Notes: generated by a model from the sequence alone, not told the origin. Numbered from the stretch's first letter, positions 8,625 through 17,140 are shown. The stretch: DNA of 43,792 bases from an uncultured Synergistales bacterium (GCA_905235735.1 CAJOMU010000013.1:1-43792), one strand, 5' to 3'. Made by a program: numbers and translations.

Positions 8625-10559
8625 ATGGCCATGTACAATAAATACGAATCAAACTTTGACATCTACATTCATGATTTGCTGAAGGAAGCAGGAATCGAAT
8701 CAGAATATCAGCATACGGATACAGCACAGCTTAACGAGGCACTGAATACCGCATCTAAATCTCAGACAGGGAAAAACGGAATGCCTGATTTTATTGCTGT
8801 CGTTGATGAATATCTTCTTGTGATTGAGGACAAAGCCGACCGTGATAAATTATGCCTGAAGGATTCAAACGGAGAAATATCACAGACAATCGAAGCAACC
8901 AGAGATTATGCGGTGAACGGTGCAGTATGGTACGCAAGAAAAATTCTTGAGCATGTATCATTCAGAAAGATATTTGCGTTCGGGAATGCAGGAGACTCTA
9001 AGCATCATACATTGAAGCCCGTATTTGTCGGTGAAGAATGTGTGAAGGAACTTGCAGAGGTTGAGACGTTTGAAAATTTTTCACATTCAAATATCGATAG
9101 CTATTATCATCATGCAGTGCTTGGAGAAGAATCACCCGAAGAGTTACAGCTTGATGAACTTATCACTAAGGCAAAGACACTTCATGAACATTTGCGGAAT
9201 TACGGTAAACTTGGCGACACAGAGAAACCTTTAGTTGTCTCTGCGATTTTACTTGCACTGAGTGAACGCAAACACGGATTCAGTCTTGACCTTCTGAAGG
9301 GTGATACAGTAGAAGGGAACACTGACGGTGATCTATTATACAGGTATCTTGTAAACAGCATGACCCGCGCGAAAGTCCGTCCTGAAGTGAAACGCGATAA
9401 AGTTCTGAATCAGTTCACAATCATAAAAGACAGGCCGGTACTCAACACCATACGGTCGGATTTGAAAATGACTCCGCTGAAATTTTTTGCTGATTACCTG
9501 AACAGGGAAATATATAATGCAATCGAACTCAACAATTCATCAGAGGATTATCTTGGAAGATTCTACGGTGAATTTGTGAGGTATTCAGGAGGAGACGGTC
9601 AGACATTAGGGGTTGTGCTTACTCCCTCACACATAACGGAATTGTTCTGCGACCTCGTGAATCTGAAACCTGATGATGTTATCTTTGATCCATGCTGCGG
9701 GACTGGAGGCTTCCTCATTGCGGGAATGCACAGAATGCTTAATGAAGCAGAATCAGAATCACAGCGCAGACATATCAGGGAGCATCAGATTTTCGGAACG
9801 GAGATTCGCAATGACATGTTTGCGATTGCAACTACGAATATGATTCTCAGAGGGGACGGTCAAAGTAACCTGACGTGTGAAGATTTTCTTGCGAAGACTC
9901 CCGATGAGTTACAGCTTCAGGGAATAACTGTAGGCTTTATGAACCCTCCGTACTCACAGGCCAAGAATAAGGCAACGCAGAATCTTTCGGAATTGAATTT
10001 CATATATCACCTGTTAGAGAGCGTATTGGAAGGCGGACGTGTAGCAGTGATTGTGCCTGTATCCGCGATGATAGGGAAGACGAAAGATGATAAGCAGCTC
10101 AAGGCGGATATTCTGAATCATCATACGTTAGAAGGAGTAATCAGCCTGAACAGGCAGACGTTCTACGGAATCGGAACTGTTCCGTGTATTGCTGTCTTCA
10201 CTGCCGGAGTGCCGCATGAATCTGAAAAGCTAGTTAAGTTCATCAACTTTGAGGATGACGGCTACGAAGTGAAAATGCATCGTGGACTTGTCGAAGATGA
10301 ATCACGTTCAAAGGACAGAAGGCAGTATCTTCTTGACTGCTGGAGGGGAGAACGTAAAGATTACCCTTCAAGGTTTATGGTTGAGTCTACAGTTGAGGCA
10401 TCTGATGAATGGCTTCACTCATTCTATTACTACAATGATGAATTGCCTGCTGAAGAAAATTTCGTTGAGAGTGTTGCGGACTATCTGACATTTGAGGCGA
10501 ACATGATATTTCACGGTCGAGGATATTTATTCGAGGGGAAGAAGGAAGAGTGCGGTTGA
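8625..10559 (+). CDS. Type IIB (BcgI A-like) restriction-methylation subunit
   Basis: The protein fuses a nuclease to an N6-adenine methyltransferase. An N-terminal PD-(D/E)XK site is visible as P54-D55 and E68-D-K70. The methyltransferase has the SAM-binding motif DPCCGTGG from residue 355 and catalytic NPPY at 440-443. At 644 aa, with a 342-aa specificity partner next door, sizes and order match the two BcgI subunits (A about 637, B about 341 aa, from memory), enzymes that cut on both sides of a bipartite site. A lone type IIG or unusual type I enzyme is the alternative. There is no ribosome binding site before the ATG at 8625 or the one at 8631, and an intrinsic terminator ends right at the start codon. 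Confidence 0.85.
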   Translation: MAMYNKYESNFDIYIHDLLKEAGIESEYQHTDTAQLNEALNTASKSQTGKNGMPDFIAVVDEYLLVIEDKADRDKLCLKDSNGEISQTIEATRDYAVNGAVWYARKILEHVSFRKIFAFGNAGDSKHHTLKPVFVGEECVKELAEVETFENFSHSNIDSYYHHAVLGEESPEELQLDELITKAKTLHEHLRNYGKLGDTEKPLVVSAILLALSERKHGFSLDLLKGDTVEGNTDGDLLYRYLVNSMTRAKVRPEVKRDKVLNQFTIIKDRPVLNTIRSDLKMTPLKFFADYLNREIYNAIELNNSSEDYLGRFYGEFVRYSGGDGQTLGVVLTPSHITELFCDLVNLKPDDVIFDPCCGTGGFLIAGMHRMLNEAESESQRRHIREHQIFGTEIRNDMFAIATTNMILRGDGQSNLTCEDFLAKTPDELQLQGITVGFMNPPYSQAKNKATQNLSELNFIYHLLESVLEGGRVAVIVPVSAMIGKTKDDKQLKADILNHHTLEGVISLNRQTFYGIGTVPCIAVFTAGVPHESEKLVKFINFEDDGYEVKMHRGLVEDESRSKDRRQYLLDCWRGERKDYPSRFMVESTVEASDEWLHSFYYYNDELPAEENFVESVADYLTFEANMIFHGRGYLFEGKKEECG

Positions 10560-10577
10560 ATATCTAATGAGGAAGAT

Positions 10578-11606
10578 TTGACGCTTGAAGGTAAACGCTG
10601 GGGTAAGTTTGCGATTGGTGATTTGTTCCATATTTCGCCTGGTAAACGTCTGCGTAAGGAAGATATGACGGAAGGCAATACTCCGTTCATAGGCGCATCT
10701 GATTCCAATAATGGGGTAACAGCTTTTGTCTCGAATACCAACACATCAGAAGACAGTAATATTTTAGGAGTGAACTACAACGGAAGCGTAGTAGAGAGTT
10801 TCTATCATCCGTACAGGTCTATTTTTTCCGATGATGTTAAACGCTTCAGGCTCAAGGTATACGAAGGTAATAAGCATATATACATTTTCATGAAGACAGT
10901 GATAACTCAACAGAAAGAGAAATATACATACGGCTACAAGTTCAACGAAGAGAGAATGAAGAAACAAACGATAATGCTTCCCGTTGATGAAAATGGCCAG
11001 CCGGATTATGAATTCATGGAGAGCTTCATTCGCCAGAGAGAGCAGAGAATGCTTCATGATTACATAGAGTACATCTCCGCGAAGATTGAACAAAACAAAC
11101 GTGAAGTTCTCAGTCTCTCATGTGTAAAATGGTCGTCATTTTTCATTAGTGATGTTGCAGAAATTCTTTCAGGACGGGACATTTACGAAGATGAAAGAGT
11201 TCCAGGTCTTACGCCATACATCGGAGCTTCAGCATTCAATAACGGCATAACTCATTTCATCAACAACACAAACGAGACTAAAGAAGCAGAATGTATCTCA
11301 GTCAACCGCAACGGCTCTGTAGGTTATGCATTCTATCATCCATATGAGGCTCTTTACTCTAACGATTGCAGGAAGATACGCCCCAAAGTAAACAACAGGT
11401 ACATAGCTATGTTCCTTGCGCATCAAATTACAGTTCAAAGAGGAAAATACAACTATGGCTACAAAATGGGAACTGAAAGATTAAAACGGCAAATGATACA
11501 GCTTCCAGTTGATGAATCAGGTCAACCAGACTGGGAATTTATGACACAATACATGAAATCAATCGAATATGAATTGCTTCTGCGTTACCTTAAAAGCAGA
11601 ACATAA
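10578..11606 (+). CDS. Specificity subunit (BcgI B / HsdS-like)
   Basis: This 342-aa protein has two tandem target-recognition half-modules. Each begins with a W-x-x-F-x-I motif and a TPFIGAS or TPYIGAS segment and ends with a GYK...LPVDE.GQPD segment; the two halves align along their whole length. This arrangement recognises the two halves of a split DNA site. The start is TTG at 10578 with GAGG 5 bases upstream, 18 bases after the A-subunit stop; the nearby ATG at 10564-10566 is out of frame and soon stops. It should form a complex with the upstream subunit. The recognition sequence cannot be read from the protein. Confidence 0.85.
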   Translation: MTLEGKRWGKFAIGDLFHISPGKRLRKEDMTEGNTPFIGASDSNNGVTAFVSNTNTSEDSNILGVNYNGSVVESFYHPYRSIFSDDVKRFRLKVYEGNKHIYIFMKTVITQQKEKYTYGYKFNEERMKKQTIMLPVDENGQPDYEFMESFIRQREQRMLHDYIEYISAKIEQNKREVLSLSCVKWSSFFISDVAEILSGRDIYEDERVPGLTPYIGASAFNNGITHFINNTNETKEAECISVNRNGSVGYAFYHPYEALYSNDCRKIRPKVNNRYIAMFLAHQITVQRGKYNYGYKMGTERLKRQMIQLPVDESGQPDWEFMTQYMKSIEYELLLRYLKSRT

Positions 11607-11640
11607 AAAAATCGGCCGGGCATTAATCTATACCCGGTCG
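11605..11640. terminator. Bidirectional terminator between the R-M operon and codY
   Basis: An 8-bp GC-rich stem (11613-11620 with 11633-11640, one G-U pair) has a 12-base loop. On the minus strand it is followed by seven U residues, an ideal terminator for the codY operon; on the plus strand the T-rich tail is interrupted, so it may work less well for the restriction genes. Confidence 0.85.
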
Positions 11641-11662
11641 TTTCTCCCTTTTTCTTCATGAA

Positions 11663-12499
11663 TCAATTTTTTTCTGATGGCTTGCCGTCAAGATACTCAA
11701 GCAATAACGGACTTAATATCTTTATGTACGTTCCCTTCATGCCCAAGCTCCTGCTCTCAATCAATCCGGCACTCTCAAGTTTACGTAACGCATTCACAAT
11801 TACACTCCTCGTTACTCCTACCCTGTCAGCTACCCTCGATGCTATTGCTACACCTTCAGGCCCATTAAGCTCGGCGATGATATGCTTCATACTCTCAAGC
11901 TCCGAATAAGACAGTGCACGTATTGCCATCTGAACGCTCAGTCTGTTTCTTGCCGTATCTTCGAGAACCTTTGCACGCTCATTCAGAATCTCAATTCCCG
12001 CAAGCATACCAAGATATTCAGCGAGCAATACATCATCAACTATGAACGGAGTGTGAAACCTCACAAGCATAATCGTACCCAGTCTCTCAGCACTCGCTCC
12101 CGTTATCGGAACATACATTAAGTGCTTCTCTGGTTTCTTTCCTGAATACGCATCATCGAACAGAAACGCATCCTCATCATGAATCTCTGAATCACGGCAA
12201 CGATTCATGCGTATAACGAACTCTTCAGGCATAACTCCATCACGGAAACTTTCGGACAATGCTTTTGATTTATATTCAGGCAGCCAGTAATAGCCCAGCA
12301 AATGCCCTAACTTATCAACAATATAGACATTTGCGGTTGAAAATTCAGAGAGCAGTTCCGAAAGATGAAAATAATTCAGAGGTTCACCTTCATGTTTTGC
12401 CTGAAGTGCACGACCTACCTTACGCGTCTTTTCGAGGAGCTTTCGTAATCTCTTCCCTGTATTTGATTCCTGCTGCTCCTGCGATAATATCTCACTCAT
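11663..12499 (-). CDS. codY: GTP- and branched-chain amino acid-sensing regulator CodY
   Basis: CodY is a global repressor that binds DNA when GTP and branched-chain amino acids are plentiful. The N-terminal two thirds is a GAF-type ligand domain; the C-terminal winged helix-turn-helix is strongly conserved and recognisable by VADRVGVTRSVIVNALRKLE and SAGLIESRSLGMKGTYIK. Length (278 aa) is slightly above the Bacillus protein. The ATG at 12499 has an AGGAGG site about 8 bases upstream. It lies 18 bases after hslU in the order hslV-hslU-codY, the same core order as clpQ-clpY-codY of Bacillus. It is followed by a strong terminator. Finding it beside outer-membrane secretin genes suggests a diderm host. 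Confidence 0.95.
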   Translation of the reverse strand: MSEILSQEQQESNTGKRLRKLLEKTRKVGRALQAKHEGEPLNYFHLSELLSEFSTANVYIVDKLGHLLGYYWLPEYKSKALSESFRDGVMPEEFVIRMNRCRDSEIHDEDAFLFDDAYSGKKPEKHLMYVPITGASAERLGTIMLVRFHTPFIVDDVLLAEYLGMLAGIEILNERAKVLEDTARNRLSVQMAIRALSYSELESMKHIIAELNGPEGVAIASRVADRVGVTRSVIVNALRKLESAGLIESRSLGMKGTYIKILSPLLLEYLDGKPSEKN

Positions 12500-12517
12500 A
12501 ATTCACTGCCTCCTGTC

Positions 12518-13948
12518 TTAGAGCAGATATCGCCGAATATCTCTGTTCTCCACAAGTCCGCTTAACTTCTCGCGTACCATTTCGGGAGTGATTGTTATCT
12601 TCTCTGTTTCCATATCGCTGACGTTAAAGCTGATTTCCTCTAACAGCTGTTCCATCATCGTATGAAGTCTTCTTGCACCGATGTCTTCCATTTCTGAATT
12701 CATTTTGTGTGCAAGACGTGCAATTTCTTCTGTAGCTTCCTTCGTGAATTCTAATTCTGTTCCTTCAGTCGAAATTAACGCCTCATACTGTCGAATCAAA
12801 CTGTTCTCAGGCTCTGTGAGAATCTGCTGCAAGTTCTCAATCGTCAATGGCTCAAGCTCAACGCGAATCGGGAATCGTCCTTGCAGTTCTGGAATCAAAT
12901 CTGACGGTTTAACTCCGCTGAATGCCCCTGCTGCTATGAACAGAATATGATCCGTCTTCACAGGGCCGTATCTGGTCTGCACAACTGAACCTTCAACAAT
13001 CGGTAACAGATCTCTCTGTACACCTTCTCTGCTTACGTCTGGGCCGTGAGAACTTCCTCCCTTCACTACAACTTTGTCTATCTCATCGAGAAACACTATG
13101 CCGTCCTCCTGAGCCATTTCTAATGCCTCTTTGCCCATTGCATCAGAATCAATCAACTTCTCTGCTTCTTCCTGCTGAAGGATTCGCAATGCCTCTTTCA
13201 CTTTCATGTGTCGTTTCTTGGTCTTCTTGGGCATTATTCCTCCAATCATCTCCGTTATGTTTATCCCAATAACATCCATTCCCGGAGTGCCGAACATCGG
13301 AAGTGAATTCATGCTGTCGTTAATCTCAATCTCAATATCTCTTCCGTCGAGTTTCCCGCTTCTGAGCATTTCAAGTAATCTCTGACGCGTCTTGTTATTC
13401 TCTTCAGCTTTTGGTTCATAGTCTTCTTCGGGTTCATCTTCATTCTTGTTATCGTCTTCGCGGTTCGTGAAGGCTTTCATGAGGTCAGGCATTGAGAATT
13501 TCCGTTCTGGTCTCGGAAGCATTGCATCAAGCAGTCTTTGTTCTGCACGTTCGAGCGCGGGTTTCTGAACATCTGCGAGCATTCTTTTGCGTACCATTGA
13601 GGCGGCAAATTCTGTTAAGTCTCGTATGATCGTCTCAACATCACGCCCAACGTAACCCACTTCGGTGAACTTCGTCGCTTCAACTTTGACGAACGGAGCG
13701 TTTGATAGTGTTGCGAGCCTTCGTGCAATTTCAGTTTTACCTACACCTGTTGGCCCAACCATGAGAATATTCTTCGGCATAATCTCATGTGCAATCTCTG
13801 GTGGAAGTGCGCGTCTTCGCAATCTGTTTCGCAATGCAATAGCTACAGAACGTTTAGCTTTGTCCTGTCCTACGATGTATCGGTTCAAGTGTTCGATTAT
13901 CTTCGATGGTGTTAATTCCGATTTTACTCTGTGCTGTGTGTTGTTCAT
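12518..13948 (-). CDS. hslU: ATP-dependent protease ATPase subunit HslU (ClpY)
   Basis: HslU is the AAA+ unfoldase that feeds substrates into the HslV peptidase. Walker A is GPTGVGKT at residues 65-72 and Walker B is GIVFLDEIDK; an acidic, charged insertion around residues 150-215 corresponds to the I domain. The C-terminal residues RRYLL correspond to the tail that docks into HslV. Length (476 aa) is typical. It starts 2 bases after the hslV stop codon, so expression is probably coupled, and codY follows 18 bases downstream. Confidence 0.97.
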   Translation of the reverse strand: MNNTQHRVKSELTPSKIIEHLNRYIVGQDKAKRSVAIALRNRLRRRALPPEIAHEIMPKNILMVGPTGVGKTEIARRLATLSNAPFVKVEATKFTEVGYVGRDVETIIRDLTEFAASMVRKRMLADVQKPALERAEQRLLDAMLPRPERKFSMPDLMKAFTNREDDNKNEDEPEEDYEPKAEENNKTRQRLLEMLRSGKLDGRDIEIEINDSMNSLPMFGTPGMDVIGINITEMIGGIMPKKTKKRHMKVKEALRILQQEEAEKLIDSDAMGKEALEMAQEDGIVFLDEIDKVVVKGGSSHGPDVSREGVQRDLLPIVEGSVVQTRYGPVKTDHILFIAAGAFSGVKPSDLIPELQGRFPIRVELEPLTIENLQQILTEPENSLIRQYEALISTEGTELEFTKEATEEIARLAHKMNSEMEDIGARRLHTMMEQLLEEISFNVSDMETEKITITPEMVREKLSGLVENRDIRRYLL

Positions 13949-13950
13949 GA

Positions 13951-14481
13951 TTATTCAAGTACCTCAACGATTATGTTTTTGTTCGTGTAAATGCATATCT
14001 CCGATGCAAGTTCTATTGACCGTCTTGCAATGTCTTCAGGGTTCATGTCAGTGCTCTCACGCAATGCTCTTCCTGCGGCAAGTGCAAATCCTCCTCCTGA
14101 TCCTATTGCTGCAACATCACCTTCGGGTTCAAGTACATCACCTGCACCGCTTAATAGTAATGTCATTTCGTGATTGGCGGCTAACATCATGGCCTCAAGT
14201 CTTCGGAGTGCCTTATCGAGTCTCCATTCACGGACAAGTTTCACTGCACCCTTCATGAGATCACCTTTCTCCTGTTCGAGACAGTCTTCGAATTTCTCAA
14301 GGAGTGTCATTGCATCGGCTGTACTTCCTGCAAAACCTGTTAGAATTTTTCCGCGAAGAAGTGTACGTACTTTCCTCGCGCCTGACTTTATGACCTGAGA
14401 ACCTAATGTTACCTGACCGTCTCCTGCCATTGCGACGCGTGAACCTTTACGCACACATATAATTGTAGTTCCTTCAAACAT
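13951..14481 (-). CDS. hslV: ATP-dependent protease peptidase subunit HslV (ClpQ)
   Basis: HslV is an N-terminal-nucleophile threonine peptidase that forms a double hexamer capped by HslU. The product begins [10 protein letters not shown], so cleavage of a four-residue propeptide would expose the catalytic Thr5, followed by the conserved [11 protein letters not shown] segment. Proteobacterial enzymes lose only Met, whereas a short propeptide of this kind is known in some other bacteria; Bacillus uses serine, so this is the threonine type. Length is 176 aa. An AGGAAGG site lies about 10 bases upstream. It heads the hslV-hslU-codY operon, divergent from an acetyltransferase gene. Confidence 0.96.
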   Translation of the reverse strand: MFEGTTIICVRKGSRVAMAGDGQVTLGSQVIKSGARKVRTLLRGKILTGFAGSTADAMTLLEKFEDCLEQEKGDLMKGAVKLVREWRLDKALRRLEAMMLAANHEMTLLLSGAGDVLEPEGDVAAIGSGGGFALAAGRALRESTDMNPEDIARRSIELASEICIYTNKNIIVEVLE

Positions 14482-14580
14482 GAATTGATTTATCCTTCCT
14501 TTCGTAAGTTTATGATATTCTTTCTGCTTGTGAATATTATCTCATTTGCATACATTTTTGAAATAATTCGATTAAGTTAA

Positions 14581-14595
14581 AATTTTCTGTGTAAT
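14581..14595. promoter_or_regulatory. Candidate CodY-binding site
   Basis: AATTTTCTG followed by TGTAAT matches the CodY consensus AATTTTCWGAAAATT at 11 of 15 positions, with the left half perfect. It lies in the 141-base divergent gap between hslV (of the codY operon) and the acetyltransferase gene. The region is AT-rich, so chance matches are easy. Confidence 0.3.
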
Positions 14596-14622
14596 TATTT
14601 TTCGAGGAGGCACAATAGAATC

Positions 14623-15264
14623 ATGTTACCGAATCCTGAACTCATGCATCCATTAGCGAACTTTGAGAATCTAATCTATGCTAAACCTTCAATCACTAAC
14701 CCGGATATCATTGTCGGAGATTTCACATACATCACTGATTCGGATTTTGAGTCTCACGTTCTGCATCACTATCCCTTCATCGGAGATAAACTCATCATAG
14801 GTAAATTCTGTCAGATTGCCGCAGGTGTGAAATTCATCATGAACGGTGCAAATCATCAAATGAATTGTGTATCAACATTTCCGTTTTACATCTTCGAGGG
14901 CTGGAAAGAACATGCACATGAACCTGAACTCTCTGAACTGCCTCTTAAAGGTGATACTGTCATCGCAAATGATGTGTGGATAGGTGAGAATGCAACGATA
15001 TTGCCTGGTGTTCACATTGGGGACGGAGCAATTATCGGAATGAACAGCACAGTAGGAAGCGATATAGACGCGTATTCAATTGCTGTTGGGAATCCTGCGA
15101 GGGTTATACGAAAACGCTTTGATGACGAAATGATTGCTCTGCTGGAAAAATTATGCTGGTGGGATAAGAGCATTGATGAGATTCTGAATCTGATTCCAAT
15201 TCTTACATGCAGTGATACAGAATACGTAAAGAATGAACTTAAACTTTCTCTCGGAATGATATAA
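14623..15264 (+). CDS. Xenobiotic acetyltransferase (Vat/CatB family, left-handed beta helix)
   Basis: The protein carries the hexapeptide-repeat beta-helix of the XAT subfamily of acetyl-CoA-dependent acyltransferases. The catalytic histidine is in NGANHQM (His78), followed by STFPF, and later come NDVWIG, ATILPGVHIGDGAIIG and the AVGNPARVI turn. These are shared by streptogramin A (Vat) and chloramphenicol (CatB) acetyltransferases and by many uncharacterised relatives, so antibiotic modification is possible but not shown. Length (213 aa) is normal. The ATG at 14623 has a GAGGAGG site. It is flanked by housekeeping genes, with no mobile element beside it. Confidence 0.9.
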   Translation: MLPNPELMHPLANFENLIYAKPSITNPDIIVGDFTYITDSDFESHVLHHYPFIGDKLIIGKFCQIAAGVKFIMNGANHQMNCVSTFPFYIFEGWKEHAHEPELSELPLKGDTVIANDVWIGENATILPGVHIGDGAIIGMNSTVGSDIDAYSIAVGNPARVIRKRFDDEMIALLEKLCWWDKSIDEILNLIPILTCSDTEYVKNELKLSLGMI

Positions 15265-15346
15265 TCCCAAATATAAAAGCACACACAGCAATTATATTTA
15301 TATATTGGCATTTATGTTTTGAATCCAAGTTGTGCTTTGACTTTTA

Positions 15347-15402
15347 AAGGCGCGTACAGCAAATCATTCATAGGGCTCTAAACTTTATGTATTTTGCGCC
15401 TT
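15347..15402 (+). other. Possible RNA hairpin in the leader of the DUF2828 gene
   Basis: A perfect 7-bp pairing, AAGGCGC (15347-15353) with GCGCCTT (15396-15402), plus a G-U pair, encloses about 40 bases in an otherwise AT-rich 186-base gap. It could be a leader structure or part of a small RNA. Evidence is the inverted repeat only. A TTGACT at 15337-15342 might be a -35 box but no good -10 follows. Confidence 0.3.
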
Positions 15403-15450
15403 GTCTCTTCTTCAAATATATCAAGAAATATATCAAGGAGGAAATATTTC

Positions 15451-16896
15451 ATGCTTGAACATCTCAAGAACGAAGCTAACAGAACCCTCACCGAAAATCT
15501 TGCGGCAACACATAAATCAACTCTCTCATTCTGTCTGGATTTATTCGCCACAATCGGAGCATTGAGAAACCAGACCGATGACGAAATCATAAATCGATTC
15601 ATACATGCATTCACAGAAGACCCTGACATTGCAATGAAGATTTTGTTTTATGCGCGCGATATTCGGGGAGGAATTGGTGAACGGAGAGTTTTCAGAGTAA
15701 TCTTGAACTGGCTTGCGGATAATCATTCTCCTTCTGTCATCAAGAATCTCTCAAGAATTCCTGAGTATGGACGCTACGATGACCTTCTTGTGCTCATGGA
15801 TACGAAGTGCGAAGACTTAATGCTTGGCCTCGTGAAATCACAGCTCGAACAGGATATAACTTCCGAAAATCCTTCACTGCTTGCAAAATGGCTTCCTTCA
15901 GTGAACGCATCGAATAAGCTCGTCAGACGTAAAGCTAAACATGTCGCATGGTTCTTAGGCATGAATGATAAAGCATACAGGCAGATGTTATCACGCTTAC
16001 GAAAGAAGATAAGCATAATCGAGAACAATTTACGCATGAGAGATTACACGTTCGACTACTCAAAGCAACCGTCAAAGGCTATGTTCAAATACAGGCAGGC
16101 ATTCATACTCAACGACAACGAACGCTACAGGAAATTTCTTCAGGATGTTTCAGAGGGTAAAGCGAAACTTCATACCGGGGCATTAGCACCGTATGAAATA
16201 ATCATGCCGATATTTGAAGGAAATCCTGACGAAGAAGCAAAGAAGGCACTTAATGTAACATGGAATGCCCTTGAGGATTTCACGAACAATGAGAATGCAC
16301 TTGCTGTTGTTGACGGTTCAGGCTCAATGTACAGCGGCGTAGTGATTTACCCGATAGCAGTTGCAGTTTCACTCGGAATATATTTCGCTGAACGTAATAC
16401 GGGAATGTTCAGGAATCATTTCATCACGTTCTCTGCATCTCCTCAGCTTGTTGAGATTAAGGGTGATAACATTTTCGATAAGGTTCAATACTGTGCATCA
16501 TTCAATGAAATTGCCAACACGAACATTCAGAAAGTATTCGAGCTTATACTGAACACCGCAGTGAAGCATAACGTTCCTCAAGATGAAATGCCTTCACGGA
16601 TATATATTATCTCTGACATGGAATTTGATTCATGCACTAAAGATTCAGACATGACTAACTTCGAATACGCAAAGAAAATCTTCGCCGAACATAACTACAC
16701 ACTTCCTGAAGTCATATTCTGGAACGTGGACAGCAGGAATAATCAGCAGCCCGTAACGATGAATGAACAAGGGGTATGTCTCATCAGCGGAGTATCACCT
16801 CGAATATTCTCAATGATAAAGTCAGGGAGATTCTCGCCGTTAGAATATATGCTTGATATTCTGAACAGTGAAAGATATGCGGACATAAGAGCATGA
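15451..16896 (+). CDS. DUF2828-type protein: TROVE-like helical domain plus vWA
   Basis: The N-terminal half is alpha-helical and resembles the HEAT-like TROVE module (FCLDLFATIGALRN, FYARDIRGGIGERR, IPEYGRYDDLL). The C-terminal half is a von Willebrand factor A domain with a metal-ion site VVDGSGSM near residue 285. The arrangement matches DUF2828 and, more distantly, the RNA-binding Ro60/Rsr proteins. Function is unknown; RNA binding is an inference from the fold. I start at the ATG at 15451 (481 aa) because of the AAGGAGG site 8-9 bases upstream; the longer frame from 15394 crosses that site. It is followed at once by a tRNA cluster whose promoter lies just after its stop codon. Confidence 0.8.
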   Translation: MLEHLKNEANRTLTENLAATHKSTLSFCLDLFATIGALRNQTDDEIINRFIHAFTEDPDIAMKILFYARDIRGGIGERRVFRVILNWLADNHSPSVIKNLSRIPEYGRYDDLLVLMDTKCEDLMLGLVKSQLEQDITSENPSLLAKWLPSVNASNKLVRRKAKHVAWFLGMNDKAYRQMLSRLRKKISIIENNLRMRDYTFDYSKQPSKAMFKYRQAFILNDNERYRKFLQDVSEGKAKLHTGALAPYEIIMPIFEGNPDEEAKKALNVTWNALEDFTNNENALAVVDGSGSMYSGVVIYPIAVAVSLGIYFAERNTGMFRNHFITFSASPQLVEIKGDNIFDKVQYCASFNEIANTNIQKVFELILNTAVKHNVPQDEMPSRIYIISDMEFDSCTKDSDMTNFEYAKKIFAEHNYTLPEVIFWNVDSRNNQQPVTMNEQGVCLISGVSPRIFSMIKSGRFSPLEYMLDILNSERYADIRA

Positions 16897-16900
16897 GAGC

Positions 16901-16929
16901 TTGACAGAATAAATCATCGCATGTAAAAT
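16901..16929 (+). promoter_or_regulatory. Sigma-70 promoter of the tRNA cluster
   Basis: TTGACA (16901-16906), a 17-base spacer and TAAAAT (16924-16929) form a near-consensus promoter 4 bases after the stop codon of the DUF2828 gene and about 23 bases before tRNA-Thr. Confidence 0.85.
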
Positions 16930-16951
16930 CATTCTTCGTTGAAATATTGAA

Positions 16952-17027
16952 GCCGGTGTAGCTCAGTCGGTAGAGCAGCTGACTTGTAATCAGCAGGTCG
17001 GAGGTTCGAATCCCCTTGCCGGCTCCA
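16952..17027 (+). tRNA. tRNA-Thr(UGU)
   Basis: A complete cloverleaf: acceptor GCCGGTG pairs with TGCCGGC, D arm GCTCAGTCGGTAGAGC, anticodon loop CTTGTAA with anticodon TGT inside a GCTGA/TCAGC stem, and T loop GTTCGAATCC. The discriminator T and the CCA end are encoded. It reads ACA and similar threonine codons. Confidence 0.97.
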
Positions 17028-17047
17028 GTAAATTGAAAACGTAGTAT

Positions 17048-17130
17048 GGTGGAATGGCCGAGTGGTCAATGGCAACAGACTGTAAATCTGTCGACGGGAG
17101 TCTACCATGGTTCAAATCCATGTTCCACCA
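17048..17130 (+). tRNA. tRNA-Tyr(GUA)
   Basis: Acceptor GGTGGAA pairs with TTCCACC. The anticodon loop is CTGTAAA with anticodon GTA between ACAGA and TCTGT. A long variable arm (type II) and T loop GTTCAAATCC are present. The CCA end is not encoded. It lies 20 bases after tRNA-Thr(UGU). Confidence 0.97.
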
Positions 17131-17140
17131 CTTAAATTTT

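Noticed and set aside
10578-11606. Phase-variable inverted repeats between the two halves of the specificity gene
   Set aside because: The halves are similar as protein but not as DNA, and there is no recombinase gene or inverted partner nearby.
13665-14258. 197-aa open frame antisense to hslU and hslV
   Set aside because: It lies opposite two highly conserved genes and shows no family features.
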